From Ilumatobacter fluminis (lineage in GTDB: Bacteria > Actinomycetota > Acidimicrobiia > Acidimicrobiales > Ilumatobacteraceae): 64,000 nt of DNA. Below, one piece after another: positions 7,071-15,140 of the stretch. The stretch covers positions 2,698,001 to 2,762,000 of the forward strand of contig NZ_SOAU01000001.1 of NCBI RefSeq assembly GCF_004364865.1, written 5' to 3'. The position numbers were made by a program, and so were the translations under genes. Position 1 is the stretch's first letter, and every line of letters starts with the position of its first letter. The notes beneath the pieces were generated by a model that saw nothing but the letters and a program-made list of their open reading frames with translations, ran no database searches and had not been told where the DNA came from.

Positions 7071-7915
7071 CGCAGACGGGCAGGGACGAGCAGCCCGGCG
7101 TCGACGACAGCGCGGCTCAACGGACGACCGAGTTGGCGCAGCTCGGCACAACGCTCCTCGCCCAACGCCTCGTAGGGCGCCAGCGCGAGACGGTCGGTTC
7201 GATCCTCGATCGACTGCCGCACCGCTCGCCCCTCGTCGGTGAACTCGCCGGCCGAGTCGACGAGCCCACGGTCGGCGAGGCCGACGATCGTCGACGACCA
7301 TTCGTCGTCGGACCATGCACGCGAGCTCTGCAGCACGGAACCGGGCACGTCACCGGTTGCGCCGTGCATCACCAGCGCTTCACACCCGGTGAGGCCCTCG
7401 ATCGTGAGGGCGGCGATGTGGCCGTCCCCGCGGAATTCACGCAGCATCGTCTGCGCGGTCCAGAGGATCAGGTGCGGGTCGTCGGGCCACTCGAGGCCGG
7501 CGTGCCCGGCGAACAGCGGTCGGCCTTCCGGACGTTCGCACGCGACGAGCGCCGCCTGCCGGGCCAGCGTCGCGGCTCGCTCGATCTGCTCCCCGGCGAT
7601 CAGATCACCCAGCGCACGTCGGAGCGCTGCATCGACGGCGTCGAGCCGGGCTGCGAGCAGGCTCACCGCCGACGCTTCGGTCCAGGCGTGCGGGATGGCT
7701 CGCCGGACGACGTCGGGATGGAAGTTGTAGAAGGTCGCGATCACCACGTCGGCCAACACCTCCCCCATCGCCGCCGCCCGGGAGGCGAAGTAGCCGGCCC
7801 GATCGTTCGTGATGCCGACAGCCGCATATCGTTCGGCGGCCTCCGGCACGAAGTAGATCATCCCGTGCAGCGGTTCGAGCGTCCGCCACGTCTTGCGAGC
7901 AATGAGGGGGTCCAT
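7067..7915 (-). CDS. SCO6745-family protein
   Basis: The 282-residue soluble protein is of the SCO6745 type common in Actinobacteria. It begins MDPLIARKTWRTLEPLHGMI and continues IYFVPEAAERYAAVG, then GVTIEGLTG-like and winged-helix-like segments (AWSDDEWSSTIVGLADRGLV). The second half resembles a small winged-helix domain, but no function is established. I prefer the ATG at 7915 to the one at 7942, which would prefix a short non-conserved tail. It converges on the ECF42 gene with a 4-nt overlap. Confidence 0.75.
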   Translation of the reverse strand: MDPLIARKTWRTLEPLHGMIYFVPEAAERYAAVGITNDRAGYFASRAAAMGEVLADVVIATFYNFHPDVVRRAIPHAWTEASAVSLLAARLDAVDAALRRALGDLIAGEQIERAATLARQAALVACERPEGRPLFAGHAGLEWPDDPHLILWTAQTMLREFRGDGHIAALTIEGLTGCEALVMHGATGDVPGSVLQSSRAWSDDEWSSTIVGLADRGLVDSAGEFTDEGRAVRQSIEDRTDRLALAPYEALGEERCAELRQLGRPLSRAVVDAGLLVPARLR

Positions 7916-7956
7916 CCCGCCGGACCCTACGACGGGCGCCACGGCTCGCCCCGTAT

Positions 7957-7988
7957 CGGAGCCCCACGCCGGCCGGCGTGGGGCTCCG
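7957..7988 (-). terminator. 32-nt perfect palindrome, probable terminator of the secreted nuclease gene
   Basis: The 16-nt arms (7957-7972 and 7973-7988) are exactly complementary with no spacer. It lies 18 nt after the stop of the minus-strand nuclease gene. There is no U-tract, so it is either a U-less terminator or a symmetric protein site; its position favours termination. Confidence 0.6.
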
Positions 7989-8005
7989 TCGGGTTCGAGT
8001 CGTCG

Positions 8006-10432
8006 TCAGCGCAGCGAGACGACGACCGGGTCGTGATCAGACGACGCGTGTGCGCTGTCGTCGATCGGATCGTTGTAGTACAGGAATCCGGTCGGCGCGA
8101 TCGAGTTGATCTGCCAGACCTCGGTGTCGGTCACCTTCTTGGCGATCTTCGACGATGCGAAGACGTAGTCGAGTCGGCCGTAGCGACCGTCGAACTTGTA
8201 GGTGAAGGCGTCGTCACCCTGACTCTGGACCAGATCGACGTAGCCGGCATCGACGAGGATCTCGATCGGCGCTTCTTCCTCGTACGAGTTGAAGTCGCCG
8301 ATCAGGAACGTCTTGCGATTGGCGAAGACCGGGTTGCCCTTCGTCTCGACCCACTCCACGAGTCGCTCGGCGGCGTACTGACGGGTCAGGTCGCAGTTGC
8401 CGGCGAGCGTGGAGCCGTCGTCGTCACCGAGGCCGAAGCCGGGGCCCGAGGTGTCGTCGCACGTCGAACCCTTCGACTTGAAGTGGTTGACGACGACCGT
8501 CACCCGGTTGCCGTCGAGGTCGAACGCCTGGGCGATCGGCCAGCGGCTGTTCTCGGCGTCACCGCCGAGCAAGGCGTCGATGTCGAACGTCGTGGCGGGG
8601 AGCACCGTCTTGGTCCGGGCGCCCTGGTAGATGATGCCGTTGGCGATCGCGTCGGTGCCGAGGCCACCACCGCCGAGGCCCTCGGAGGTCAGGATGTCCT
8701 CGCCCGGCTGGACATACGACCACTTGTCGTAGCCGGCGGCCGCGTTCAGCGAGTCGACGAGGGTGACGATCGAGGGCTCGGTCGACGGGTCACCGTCGTA
8801 GAAGTCCTCGTAGTCGTTCTCGATCTCGATGAGGCCGACGATCGTGGCATCGAGGGAGTTGATCGCGTCGACGAGCTTCGCCGTCTGCTGGTCGAACTGG
8901 GCCTGGTTGCGTGCACCGCGGAGCACCTCGCTGTCGCCGAACGTGTTGAAGTAGTTGAGCACGTTGAACGACGCGATGTCGTTGCCGTTCGACAGGCTCG
9001 GCGCCGACGGAACGGGAACCGTGTCGTCGGTCTCCGGGAAGAAGATGCGAGCGTTCGGATCGCCGACCTCGTTGTCGAGGGGCTCCACCTTGTACTCACT
9101 GAACGAGTAGTTCAGCGCACCGACGAGTCGGCCGGCGGGCATCGTGTCGCCGGCCGAGAGGCCGTCGTCGAACAGCTCCCAGGGGTACGGCGTGAAGTCG
9201 TCGAACTGCTCGTTCCGGTCGTTGACCAGCAGCTCCTTGGTGCGGTTCTCGGCCTCGAGGGCGGCGGCCGCCGGATCGTCTGTCGCGAATGCCGAGGTGG
9301 CCTGCGTCAGCGGACCATCGAGCGCCAGCCCGAGTTCGCCGTAGGCGTAGGCACTGAACAACCCGGTGACCTGGAGATCCTGGGTGGTGGTGACGAGCAT
9401 CGACTCGAGGGCTTCACGACCCGTTCGATCGAGCGGCAGGGTCAGCGGCGTCGGGTCGATCGTGACCGGATCGACGTCGCAGACCACGGTCTCGGGGAAC
9501 GAGAACTGGGTGAGACCGAAGTAGGCGGTGACCTGGTCCGTCAACTCGACGGTGTCACCCTCGACGGGAAGCGTGCCGCTCGACTGGAAGACGAAGAGCC
9601 CCTCCGACGAGGTCGGATCGCCATCGCTGTCGGCCGGCTCTTCCTGGACGAAGTAGCCGTTCAGATCGGAGTCGGCGAGCGTGACGACCGCACGGATCGT
9701 GTGGGTCTGGCCGTCGAGCGGCGAGTCGTACCGGGCCTCCGGATCGGCGCCGGAACCCTGGATCTCGCTGATCAGCGTCAGGTCGGCGTCCGGCGTGTCG
9801 CACACCGGATCGGGATCCGGGTCCGGATCCGGATCGCCATCGATCTCCGGCAGACCGAGGTCGCTGACGTCGTTCGAGCCGAACGCCTCGTACTGGGCCG
9901 ACGCATCGAACGCGTCCGCCGGATCGGTGTCGCGGGCGAAGTCGGTACGACGCAGGGTCACATTGGCGCCGTAGTTCGCTTGTTCTCCAACCTGGCCGAA
10001 GCTGTCGACGACGGTGCCGGCACCGTCGACGATCGTGATGGCGTCGTCACCGTTGAAGTTGATGGCGCTTGACTCGTCGTCGATGCCACCGCCGAGCACG
10101 AGGCCATCGTCGAAGCTCGGATTTGCGACGACGAACACGTCTCCATCGGCGAGGTCGACCGACGGGAAGTCGTATGTCGACGAAGGCCCCTCGCCCAGTG
10201 ATCGCCCATTCGAGTACAACCGGAACTGGTACCCGGACAACGAGACCGGAGCGCCGGTGCCGTTGTAGATCTCGATCGCCTTGTTGAAACTCGACCCTTC
10301 GACGTACTCGCTGATCACGAGTCCATCCGTCGCCGGGTCGGCCGCCTGGGTGGGTCCTGCCGTCGCGACGATCGTGCCGCTGATGGCCAGGAGTGACGCG
10401 ACGGCCAGCCGTCGCTTGTGCTTGTGGAACAT
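8006..10432 (-). CDS. Secreted ExeM/NucH-type endonuclease/exonuclease with lamin-tail domain
   Basis: The 808-residue extracellular nuclease starts with a Sec signal peptide (MFHKHKRRLAVASLLAISGT, cleavage near residue 30). It then has a lamin-tail domain (about 33-165: LVISEYVEGSSFNKAIEIYN), an Asp-Pro repeat linker, an OB-fold-like domain (about 212-335: LISEIQGSGADP) and an endonuclease/exonuclease/phosphatase catalytic domain (about 465-808). That domain includes IIGLIEIENDYED-like, VVNHFKSKGS, LIGDFNSYEEEAP and a terminal SSDHDPVVVSL. The order matches ExeM/NucH nucleases that degrade extracellular DNA for phosphate or biofilm use. It is probably transcribed alone. Confidence 0.92.
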   Translation of the reverse strand: MFHKHKRRLAVASLLAISGTIVATAGPTQAADPATDGLVISEYVEGSSFNKAIEIYNGTGAPVSLSGYQFRLYSNGRSLGEGPSSTYDFPSVDLADGDVFVVANPSFDDGLVLGGGIDDESSAINFNGDDAITIVDGAGTVVDSFGQVGEQANYGANVTLRRTDFARDTDPADAFDASAQYEAFGSNDVSDLGLPEIDGDPDPDPDPDPVCDTPDADLTLISEIQGSGADPEARYDSPLDGQTHTIRAVVTLADSDLNGYFVQEEPADSDGDPTSSEGLFVFQSSGTLPVEGDTVELTDQVTAYFGLTQFSFPETVVCDVDPVTIDPTPLTLPLDRTGREALESMLVTTTQDLQVTGLFSAYAYGELGLALDGPLTQATSAFATDDPAAAALEAENRTKELLVNDRNEQFDDFTPYPWELFDDGLSAGDTMPAGRLVGALNYSFSEYKVEPLDNEVGDPNARIFFPETDDTVPVPSAPSLSNGNDIASFNVLNYFNTFGDSEVLRGARNQAQFDQQTAKLVDAINSLDATIVGLIEIENDYEDFYDGDPSTEPSIVTLVDSLNAAAGYDKWSYVQPGEDILTSEGLGGGGLGTDAIANGIIYQGARTKTVLPATTFDIDALLGGDAENSRWPIAQAFDLDGNRVTVVVNHFKSKGSTCDDTSGPGFGLGDDDGSTLAGNCDLTRQYAAERLVEWVETKGNPVFANRKTFLIGDFNSYEEEAPIEILVDAGYVDLVQSQGDDAFTYKFDGRYGRLDYVFASSKIAKKVTDTEVWQINSIAPTGFLYYNDPIDDSAHASSDHDPVVVSLR

Positions 10433-10570
10433 GTGCTCACCCTAGGCACACCGGATGAAGCGATCCGATCGGCCGGGTGAACGGCGGGTTTCCGGGAGTC
10501 GACGTTCAGCACACCGGTTCGGCCTCGACAGACTGAACGGGCGACGGGGCCCCGCAGTACCGTGTGCCGG

Positions 10571-11509
10571 ATGCCCCGCCGCCCGTTCTACGTCGACACC
10601 GACACCGCGTCCGACGATGCCGTCGCGCTCGTGATCGCCCTCCGCCATCCCGACATCGACGTCGTCGGCATCGGCGTCGTGGCGGGCAACGTGCCGCTCG
10701 ACATGGCGGCGCAGAACGCGCTCTACACCCGTGAGCTGGTCGGGCGGCTCGACGTGCCCGTCCACGTCGGCGAGGCAGCGCCGCTCACGATCGAACTCGA
10801 AACGGCACAGAACGTCCACGGCGGCGACGGCATGGGCGACATCGGACTCGACCTGAGCGGCCGATCCGCCGACGGTGATGACGCCGTCGGTGCCCTCCTC
10901 GACGCATCGCACCGGTACGCCGGCGAACTGACGCTCGTCACCCTCGGCCCACTCACCAACGTCGCCCGGGCCCTCGAACGAGACCCGTCGCTCGCCGAGC
11001 GGATCCCGCGGACGGTGGTCATGGGCGCCGTCGCCGATCACATCGGCAACGTGACACCGGCCGCCGAGTTCAACATGTGGGCCGACCCACACGCCGTCCA
11101 GGCGGTGCTCGACTCGGGCCTGGCGCTCGAGTTCGTCGGGTGGGACATCTCGCGCAAACACGCGGTCGTGCCACCCGCACTCGCGGACGACCTGCGTTCG
11201 ATCGGCACACCGGTCGCCGACTTCTGCATCGGCATCCAGCGCGTCGTCGAAGAGTTCTGCGCCACCCAGACCAAGCTGCCGGGCTTCGATCTGCCCGACC
11301 CGATCACGATGGCCTACGCCATCGATCCGTCGATCGCGACCGAGACCCGCCGCCTGCACCTCGAGGTCGAGACCGAGAGCGAACTCACGCGTGGAATGGT
11401 CGTGATGGACGTGCTCGGATTCATGGGCCGCGAACCCAACGCGCTCGTCGTCACCGAGGCCGACAACGACGCGTTCATCGCGATGCTGCGCACAGCCGTC
11501 GCCGACTGA
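10571..11509 (+). CDS. Inosine/uridine-preferring nucleoside hydrolase
   Basis: The 312-residue enzyme cleaves the N-glycosidic bond of nucleosides to base and ribose. The signature VDTDTASDDAVAL (residues 7-19) binds Ca2+ and ribose, and EFNMWADPHAV supplies the second metal/substrate site. The ATG at 10571 lies 7 nt after TACCGT, so the mRNA is probably leaderless. It precedes the GntR gene by 54 nt. It may belong functionally to the adjacent catabolic island (purine or pyrimidine release), but that is inference because the shared operator is not in front of it. Confidence 0.9.
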   Translation: MPRRPFYVDTDTASDDAVALVIALRHPDIDVVGIGVVAGNVPLDMAAQNALYTRELVGRLDVPVHVGEAAPLTIELETAQNVHGGDGMGDIGLDLSGRSADGDDAVGALLDASHRYAGELTLVTLGPLTNVARALERDPSLAERIPRTVVMGAVADHIGNVTPAAEFNMWADPHAVQAVLDSGLALEFVGWDISRKHAVVPPALADDLRSIGTPVADFCIGIQRVVEEFCATQTKLPGFDLPDPITMAYAIDPSIATETRRLHLEVETESELTRGMVVMDVLGFMGREPNALVVTEADNDAFIAMLRTAVAD

Positions 11510-11563
11510 CGGCCGGTTCGGCGAAGCCCGATCACCTGCGCCGGTGCCGCTAGGGTCCCGGCC

Positions 11564-12283
11564 GTGACGCGACCCGACAGCCCGATCCACGGCATCCGGT
11601 CGATCTGGCGGAAGGCGGCCGAGACCGGCGCCACGTTGCCGTCGGTCGACGCCCTGGCCGAAGAGCTCGGTCTGAGCCGGATCGCCATTCGAGAGGCGCT
11701 CATCCAGATGGAGGCCGACGGACTCGTGCGTCGGCATCACGGATCGGGCACGTTCGCGAATCCGGCTGCGTTGGAGATGCCGGTCCGCCTCGACGAGCAG
11801 ATGGACTTCGTCGACCGCCTCGAGGCGGTGGGATTCGAGGCCAGCGTCGAGGTGATCGAGGCGTTCGTCGCTCCGATCGGCGAGCTCGACGGTCGGACCC
11901 GTCTCGACGTCGACGCTCCGACTCGTGCACTCCGCACCACGAAGCGGTGGTGGGCCGACGGCGTCGTCGCCGTCGTGGCCACCGACACCGTGCCGCTCGG
12001 ACGCGGCTGCGACGAAGCCGCGGTCCTCGGCGCCGTCGACGAACCGGTCATCGAACTCGCCGCGACGTACGGTGCGTGCCGAGCCGACTGGATGTGCACC
12101 TGGCCGTCGGCGGTCGAGTTGACGGCGGAGACGGCAGCGCTGCTCGAGTACGAGGTCGGGAGGGCGTCGCTCCGGACCGAGCAGCTCGGCATCGGGCGGC
12201 TGGGGACGACGGCGTTCTATGCCGTCGAGTACCACCGGCCCGATCTCGTCGACTACGGCATGATCCGCACGATCTATTCCTGA
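11564..12283 (+). CDS. GntR-family transcriptional regulator with UTRA ligand domain (HutC type)
   Basis: The 239-residue protein has an N-terminal winged helix (residues 5-68; LAEELGLSRIAIREALIQME and GLVRRHHGSGTF) followed by a UTRA domain (about 85-235) that binds a small effector. The GTG start lies 7 nt after TAGGGT, again suggesting a leaderless mRNA. It is the only regulator next to the catabolic island and the natural candidate to bind the two identical operators at 12355-12388 and 25013-25046. The effector is unknown; such proteins usually bind a pathway substrate and release DNA. Confidence 0.9.
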   Translation: MTRPDSPIHGIRSIWRKAAETGATLPSVDALAEELGLSRIAIREALIQMEADGLVRRHHGSGTFANPAALEMPVRLDEQMDFVDRLEAVGFEASVEVIEAFVAPIGELDGRTRLDVDAPTRALRTTKRWWADGVVAVVATDTVPLGRGCDEAAVLGAVDEPVIELAATYGACRADWMCTWPSAVELTAETAALLEYEVGRASLRTEQLGIGRLGTTAFYAVEYHRPDLVDYGMIRTIYS

Positions 12284-12354
12284 CCACTCCGCCGGATCAC
12301 ATCGCGAACAGCACGGCGACCCACACCACGGGTTCCACATCGGCTGATCGTGCC

Positions 12355-12388
12355 GAAACACTGCGGAAACAGAGTCATCTTACGTTTC
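12355..12388 (+). promoter_or_regulatory. Operator/promoter of the plus-strand catabolic operon (copy 1)
   Basis: The order is GAAACAC (12355-12361), 3 nt, GGAAACA (12365-12371), then AGTCATC and TACGTTTC (12381-12388). TACGTT (12381-12386) is a -10 box 6 nt before the GTG of the first gene. GGAAAC and GTTTC form an inverted repeat. The same arrangement recurs at 25013-25046 on the other strand with about four differences over 34 nt. Confidence 0.8.
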
Positions 12389-12392
12389 GAGT

Positions 12393-13418
12393 GTGCCCCT
12401 CGCCGTTCGATCGAACCCCGACCTCGTCCTCGACGACCCCTCGTTCCGACACTACTGGTTTCCGCTCGCCCGTGCCGACGCGTTGGCCGACGGACCCGTC
12501 GCCCGCACCCTGCTCGGCGTCGAATTGGTGCTGTGGTCGTCGGCCCCGGGCATCGTCTCTGCCGCTCCCGACCGATGCCCGCACCGCGACGCCCGACTGT
12601 CGACCGGGTGGATCGAGACGTGCGGCCTCGTGTGCCCGTATCACGGCTGGGCGTTCGGTGAGGACGGCACGCCGAGCCGGATCCCCCAGCTCCCCGACGG
12701 CTCGTCGTATCCGCCCAAGGCGACGCTCGACACCGTCCGGGCGGCGGAGCGCTACGGCTGGGTCTGGGTGTGCCTCGACGAACCACTTCACGCCATCCCG
12801 GAGATCCCCGAGTTCGATCTCGACGGCTGGCGGACGGTCCACGAACCCGAGTCGGCGTGGGCGTGCACGGCATTGCACCTCATCGACAACAACATCGACC
12901 CCGCGCACATCGCCTACGTGCACCGAGAGAGCTTCGGCACGCCGGAACGCCCCGAGGTACCGCTGCCGAGCGTGACCCGCTCCCCCGACGGACTCCTGCT
13001 CGGCTACGACATCGAGGTCGAGGGCCGACACGGCGAACCAGGCACGACGCTCCGCAGCACCCGCAACCGTCTGGCCAACCCGTTCCTCATGCTGAACCGG
13101 ATCACCTACCCGGACGGTGTCGTGCACCTGATGGTCAAGGCGTGCACGCCCGAGACCGCCGAGACCACCCGGCAGCTCCAGTTCGTCCTGCGCTCCGACA
13201 TCGAAGCCGATCGACCCGCCGACGACATCCGGGCGTTCGACGCCCAGGTGTGGGACGAGGACAAGGCCGTGCTCGAACACTGCTGGACCGACTACCGCCT
13301 CGACCTCACCGAGAACGTCCACCTGAAGACGGACCGGCCCTCGATCGAGTATCGGCGCTGGGTGCGCCGAATCGTCGAGGCCGGACATCCGGTCGCACCG
13401 GGAGACGAGGCGTCATGA
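12393..13418 (+). CDS. Rieske non-heme iron oxygenase, alpha subunit
   Basis: The 341-residue terminal oxygenase has a complete Rieske [2Fe-2S] site (CPHR at 62-65 and CPYHGW at 81-86) and a mononuclear iron site with the 2-His pattern H172-x4-H177 in NNIDPAHIAYVH. Overall form resembles VanA-like monooxygenases that demethylate or hydroxylate small molecules. No dedicated reductase or ferredoxin lies in the operon, so electrons must come from elsewhere. It is the first gene behind the shared operator, with a leaderless-type GTG start, and overlaps the next gene by 4 nt. Confidence 0.92.
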   Translation: MPLAVRSNPDLVLDDPSFRHYWFPLARADALADGPVARTLLGVELVLWSSAPGIVSAAPDRCPHRDARLSTGWIETCGLVCPYHGWAFGEDGTPSRIPQLPDGSSYPPKATLDTVRAAERYGWVWVCLDEPLHAIPEIPEFDLDGWRTVHEPESAWACTALHLIDNNIDPAHIAYVHRESFGTPERPEVPLPSVTRSPDGLLLGYDIEVEGRHGEPGTTLRSTRNRLANPFLMLNRITYPDGVVHLMVKACTPETAETTRQLQFVLRSDIEADRPADDIRAFDAQVWDEDKAVLEHCWTDYRLDLTENVHLKTDRPSIEYRRWVRRIVEAGHPVAPGDEAS

Positions 13419-14218
13419 CCTCACGTCGCCTCTCCGAGCTGTCGTCGCCCGAGGCCGAACGCCGCATCGGGGCCGACTCGATCTTGCTCTGCCCCGTCGG
13501 CGCCATCGAGCAACACGGTCCGCACCTCCCGCTCGGTACCGACCTGATCGTCGTCGACGCCTTCGCCGACGCCGTCGTCGACGACGTCGGTGACGAGCTC
13601 GACGTCTGGCTCCTGCCGTCGATCCCGGTCTCCAAGTCGAACGAGCACGCCTGGTCGGCCGGCACCTTGTGGGTCGGGCCGGAAACTGCCCTTGCGATGA
13701 TGCGAGACATCGGTCGCTCGCTCGGCACACTGCCCGCCCGCAAGCTCGTCTTCCTCAACGGGCACGGCGGCAACAGCGGCCTGCTCGACGTCGCATGCCG
13801 CGAGCTGCGTCTCGAGTTCGGCCTGGAGACCTTCCTCGCCCACGCTGCCCTGCCGCCCGACCACGGCGGCGACGGTGCGCCCGAGGAAGCCGGCCAGGGC
13901 ATCCACGGCGGCGTCGGCGAGACATCGTTGATGCTCCACATCCGTCCTGATCTGGTCGACCTGTCGCTCGCCGAACCAGCGGTTCCGACCTGGTTGACGG
14001 CATACCCCAACCTTCGTTTCGGGGGCACGACGTCGTTCGGCTGGCTGTCGAACGACTTCGCCAGCGGCGGCGTCATCGGTGACCCGACACTCGCCGACGC
14101 CGACCGGGGCAAGGCGGCGTTCGAGGACGGCGTTCAGCACCTCGCGACGGTGCTCCGTGAGATCGCAGCGTTCCGATTCCCGGAGGCGATGCCGGAACCG
14201 AGGAACTCGCAATCATGA
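13415..14218 (+). CDS. Creatininase-family amidohydrolase
   Basis: The 267-residue metal-dependent amidohydrolase has the family motifs GAIEQHGPHLPLGTD (residues 29-43), FLNGHGGNSG (about 111-120) and HGGVGETS, which hold the binuclear metal site. The family includes creatinine amidohydrolase and enzymes opening cyclic amides or formamide-type substrates, so specificity is open. The start ATG overlaps the Rieske gene stop (ATGA). Together with the amidase and cysteine hydrolase of the facing operon, it suggests that the substrate carries several C-N amide bonds. Confidence 0.88.
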   Translation: MTSRRLSELSSPEAERRIGADSILLCPVGAIEQHGPHLPLGTDLIVVDAFADAVVDDVGDELDVWLLPSIPVSKSNEHAWSAGTLWVGPETALAMMRDIGRSLGTLPARKLVFLNGHGGNSGLLDVACRELRLEFGLETFLAHAALPPDHGGDGAPEEAGQGIHGGVGETSLMLHIRPDLVDLSLAEPAVPTWLTAYPNLRFGGTTSFGWLSNDFASGGVIGDPTLADADRGKAAFEDGVQHLATVLREIAAFRFPEAMPEPRNSQS

Positions 14219-14237
14219 GCGCGACGAGGAGCCGATC

Positions 14238-15140
14238 GTGTACGTGAGCCAGCTGCCGTTCCTGCGTGATCACTGGTACCCGGTGGCCGTCGACGGCGTA
14301 CTCGGCCGCGACCTGCCGATCCGCCTGTTCGGCGCCCCGTTCCGAGTCACGTTCGACGGCACCGGTGAACCGTTTGTCACCGCGCCAGCACCGACGTGGC
14401 GGACACCGCGACCGCTGCCGGTGCGACGGCGCTACGGCCTGGTGTGGACCACGGTGGGCGAACCCGTGCTCGACGACCCGCCGACGTGGCCGGAGGCCGA
14501 GCTCCCCGGCTGGCGGACCTTCGTGGAGTTCTTCGAGACCTGGTCGTGTTCGGCCCCTCGTATCATCGACAACAACCTCGACAACTCGCATGTCGCCTAC
14601 GTGCACCGCACGACGTTCGGCGACCCGGACGACGCCCATCTGGCACGACCCGCCGTGTCGCACACCGACGACCCGTACTTCCGCGCCGTGCTCAGCTCCG
14701 AACAGAAGGGCCTCGGCGTCCAACTCGGCGTGACCGGTGACGAGGCGATCCGCTTCGGCCGGACGAGCACCACCGAACTCGTGGCACCGCTGACGACGCA
14801 CGTTCGTATGCGTTTCGACGGCGACGTGCCCGACTATGCGTTCTTCGGCGTCGCCACGCCGATCGACGACCACACGTCGATCTACGTCCGCCTGTCGGCC
14901 CTCGCCGGTTCGGAACAGGAGCAGCCGTGGGATCGATTTCACGCATTCGGCACCCGCGTCAAGGAAGAGGACCGCATCGTGCTCGAGACGACGGTGCCCG
15001 ACTTCCCGATCGACGTCACCAGCGAAGTCCACCTGCGATGCGACTCCGCGACCCTCGCCTATCGCCGCACGCTCGCATCGCTGTACGCACAGCACGAATC
15101 GTCCCCGCCTCTCCAGGAGAAGACATGGCCATCGACGTGA
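14238..15140 (+). CDS. Rieske-oxygenase homologue lacking the Rieske cluster
   Basis: The 300-residue protein aligns with both Rieske oxygenases of the island at its N-terminus (LRDHWYPVAVDG), after the Rieske domain (RRRYGLVWTTVGEP) and at the mononuclear iron site (DNNLDNSHVAYVH; H118 and H123). About 45-50 residues holding both CxH and CxxH motifs are absent, replaced by APTWRTPRP. No such motifs occur in the other frames there, so this is not a frameshift. I choose the GTG at 14238 because GAGGAG lies 6 nt upstream. It may need a Rieske partner for electrons, as NdmC of caffeine N-demethylation does. It overlaps the next gene by 16 nt. Confidence 0.82.
   Translation: MYVSQLPFLRDHWYPVAVDGVLGRDLPIRLFGAPFRVTFDGTGEPFVTAPAPTWRTPRPLPVRRRYGLVWTTVGEPVLDDPPTWPEAELPGWRTFVEFFETWSCSAPRIIDNNLDNSHVAYVHRTTFGDPDDAHLARPAVSHTDDPYFRAVLSSEQKGLGVQLGVTGDEAIRFGRTSTTELVAPLTTHVRMRFDGDVPDYAFFGVATPIDDHTSIYVRLSALAGSEQEQPWDRFHAFGTRVKEEDRIVLETTVPDFPIDVTSEVHLRCDSATLAYRRTLASLYAQHESSPPLQEKTWPST

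Noticed and set aside
7985-8005. tRNA T-arm-like GGGTTCGAGTC
   Set aside because: Flanking bases do not pair as a T stem, and no acceptor, D or anticodon arm is present upstream.
5942-10072. 1376-codon plus-strand open frame across the ECF42, SCO6745 and nuclease genes
   Set aside because: It overlaps three recognised genes in the wrong frame or strand and is dominated by Arg/Pro/Ala.
12363-12388. Extracytoplasmic-sigma promoter (GGAAAC -35 and CGTTT -10)
   Set aside because: The two elements are only about 12 nt apart, too short for sigma binding; the inverted repeat and the second copy fit an operator overlapping a -10 box better.
14238-15140. Frameshift or error as the cause of the missing Rieske motif
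   Set aside because: No CxH or CxxH-type Rieske sequence is found in the other frames of the region, and the flanking homology continues in one frame.
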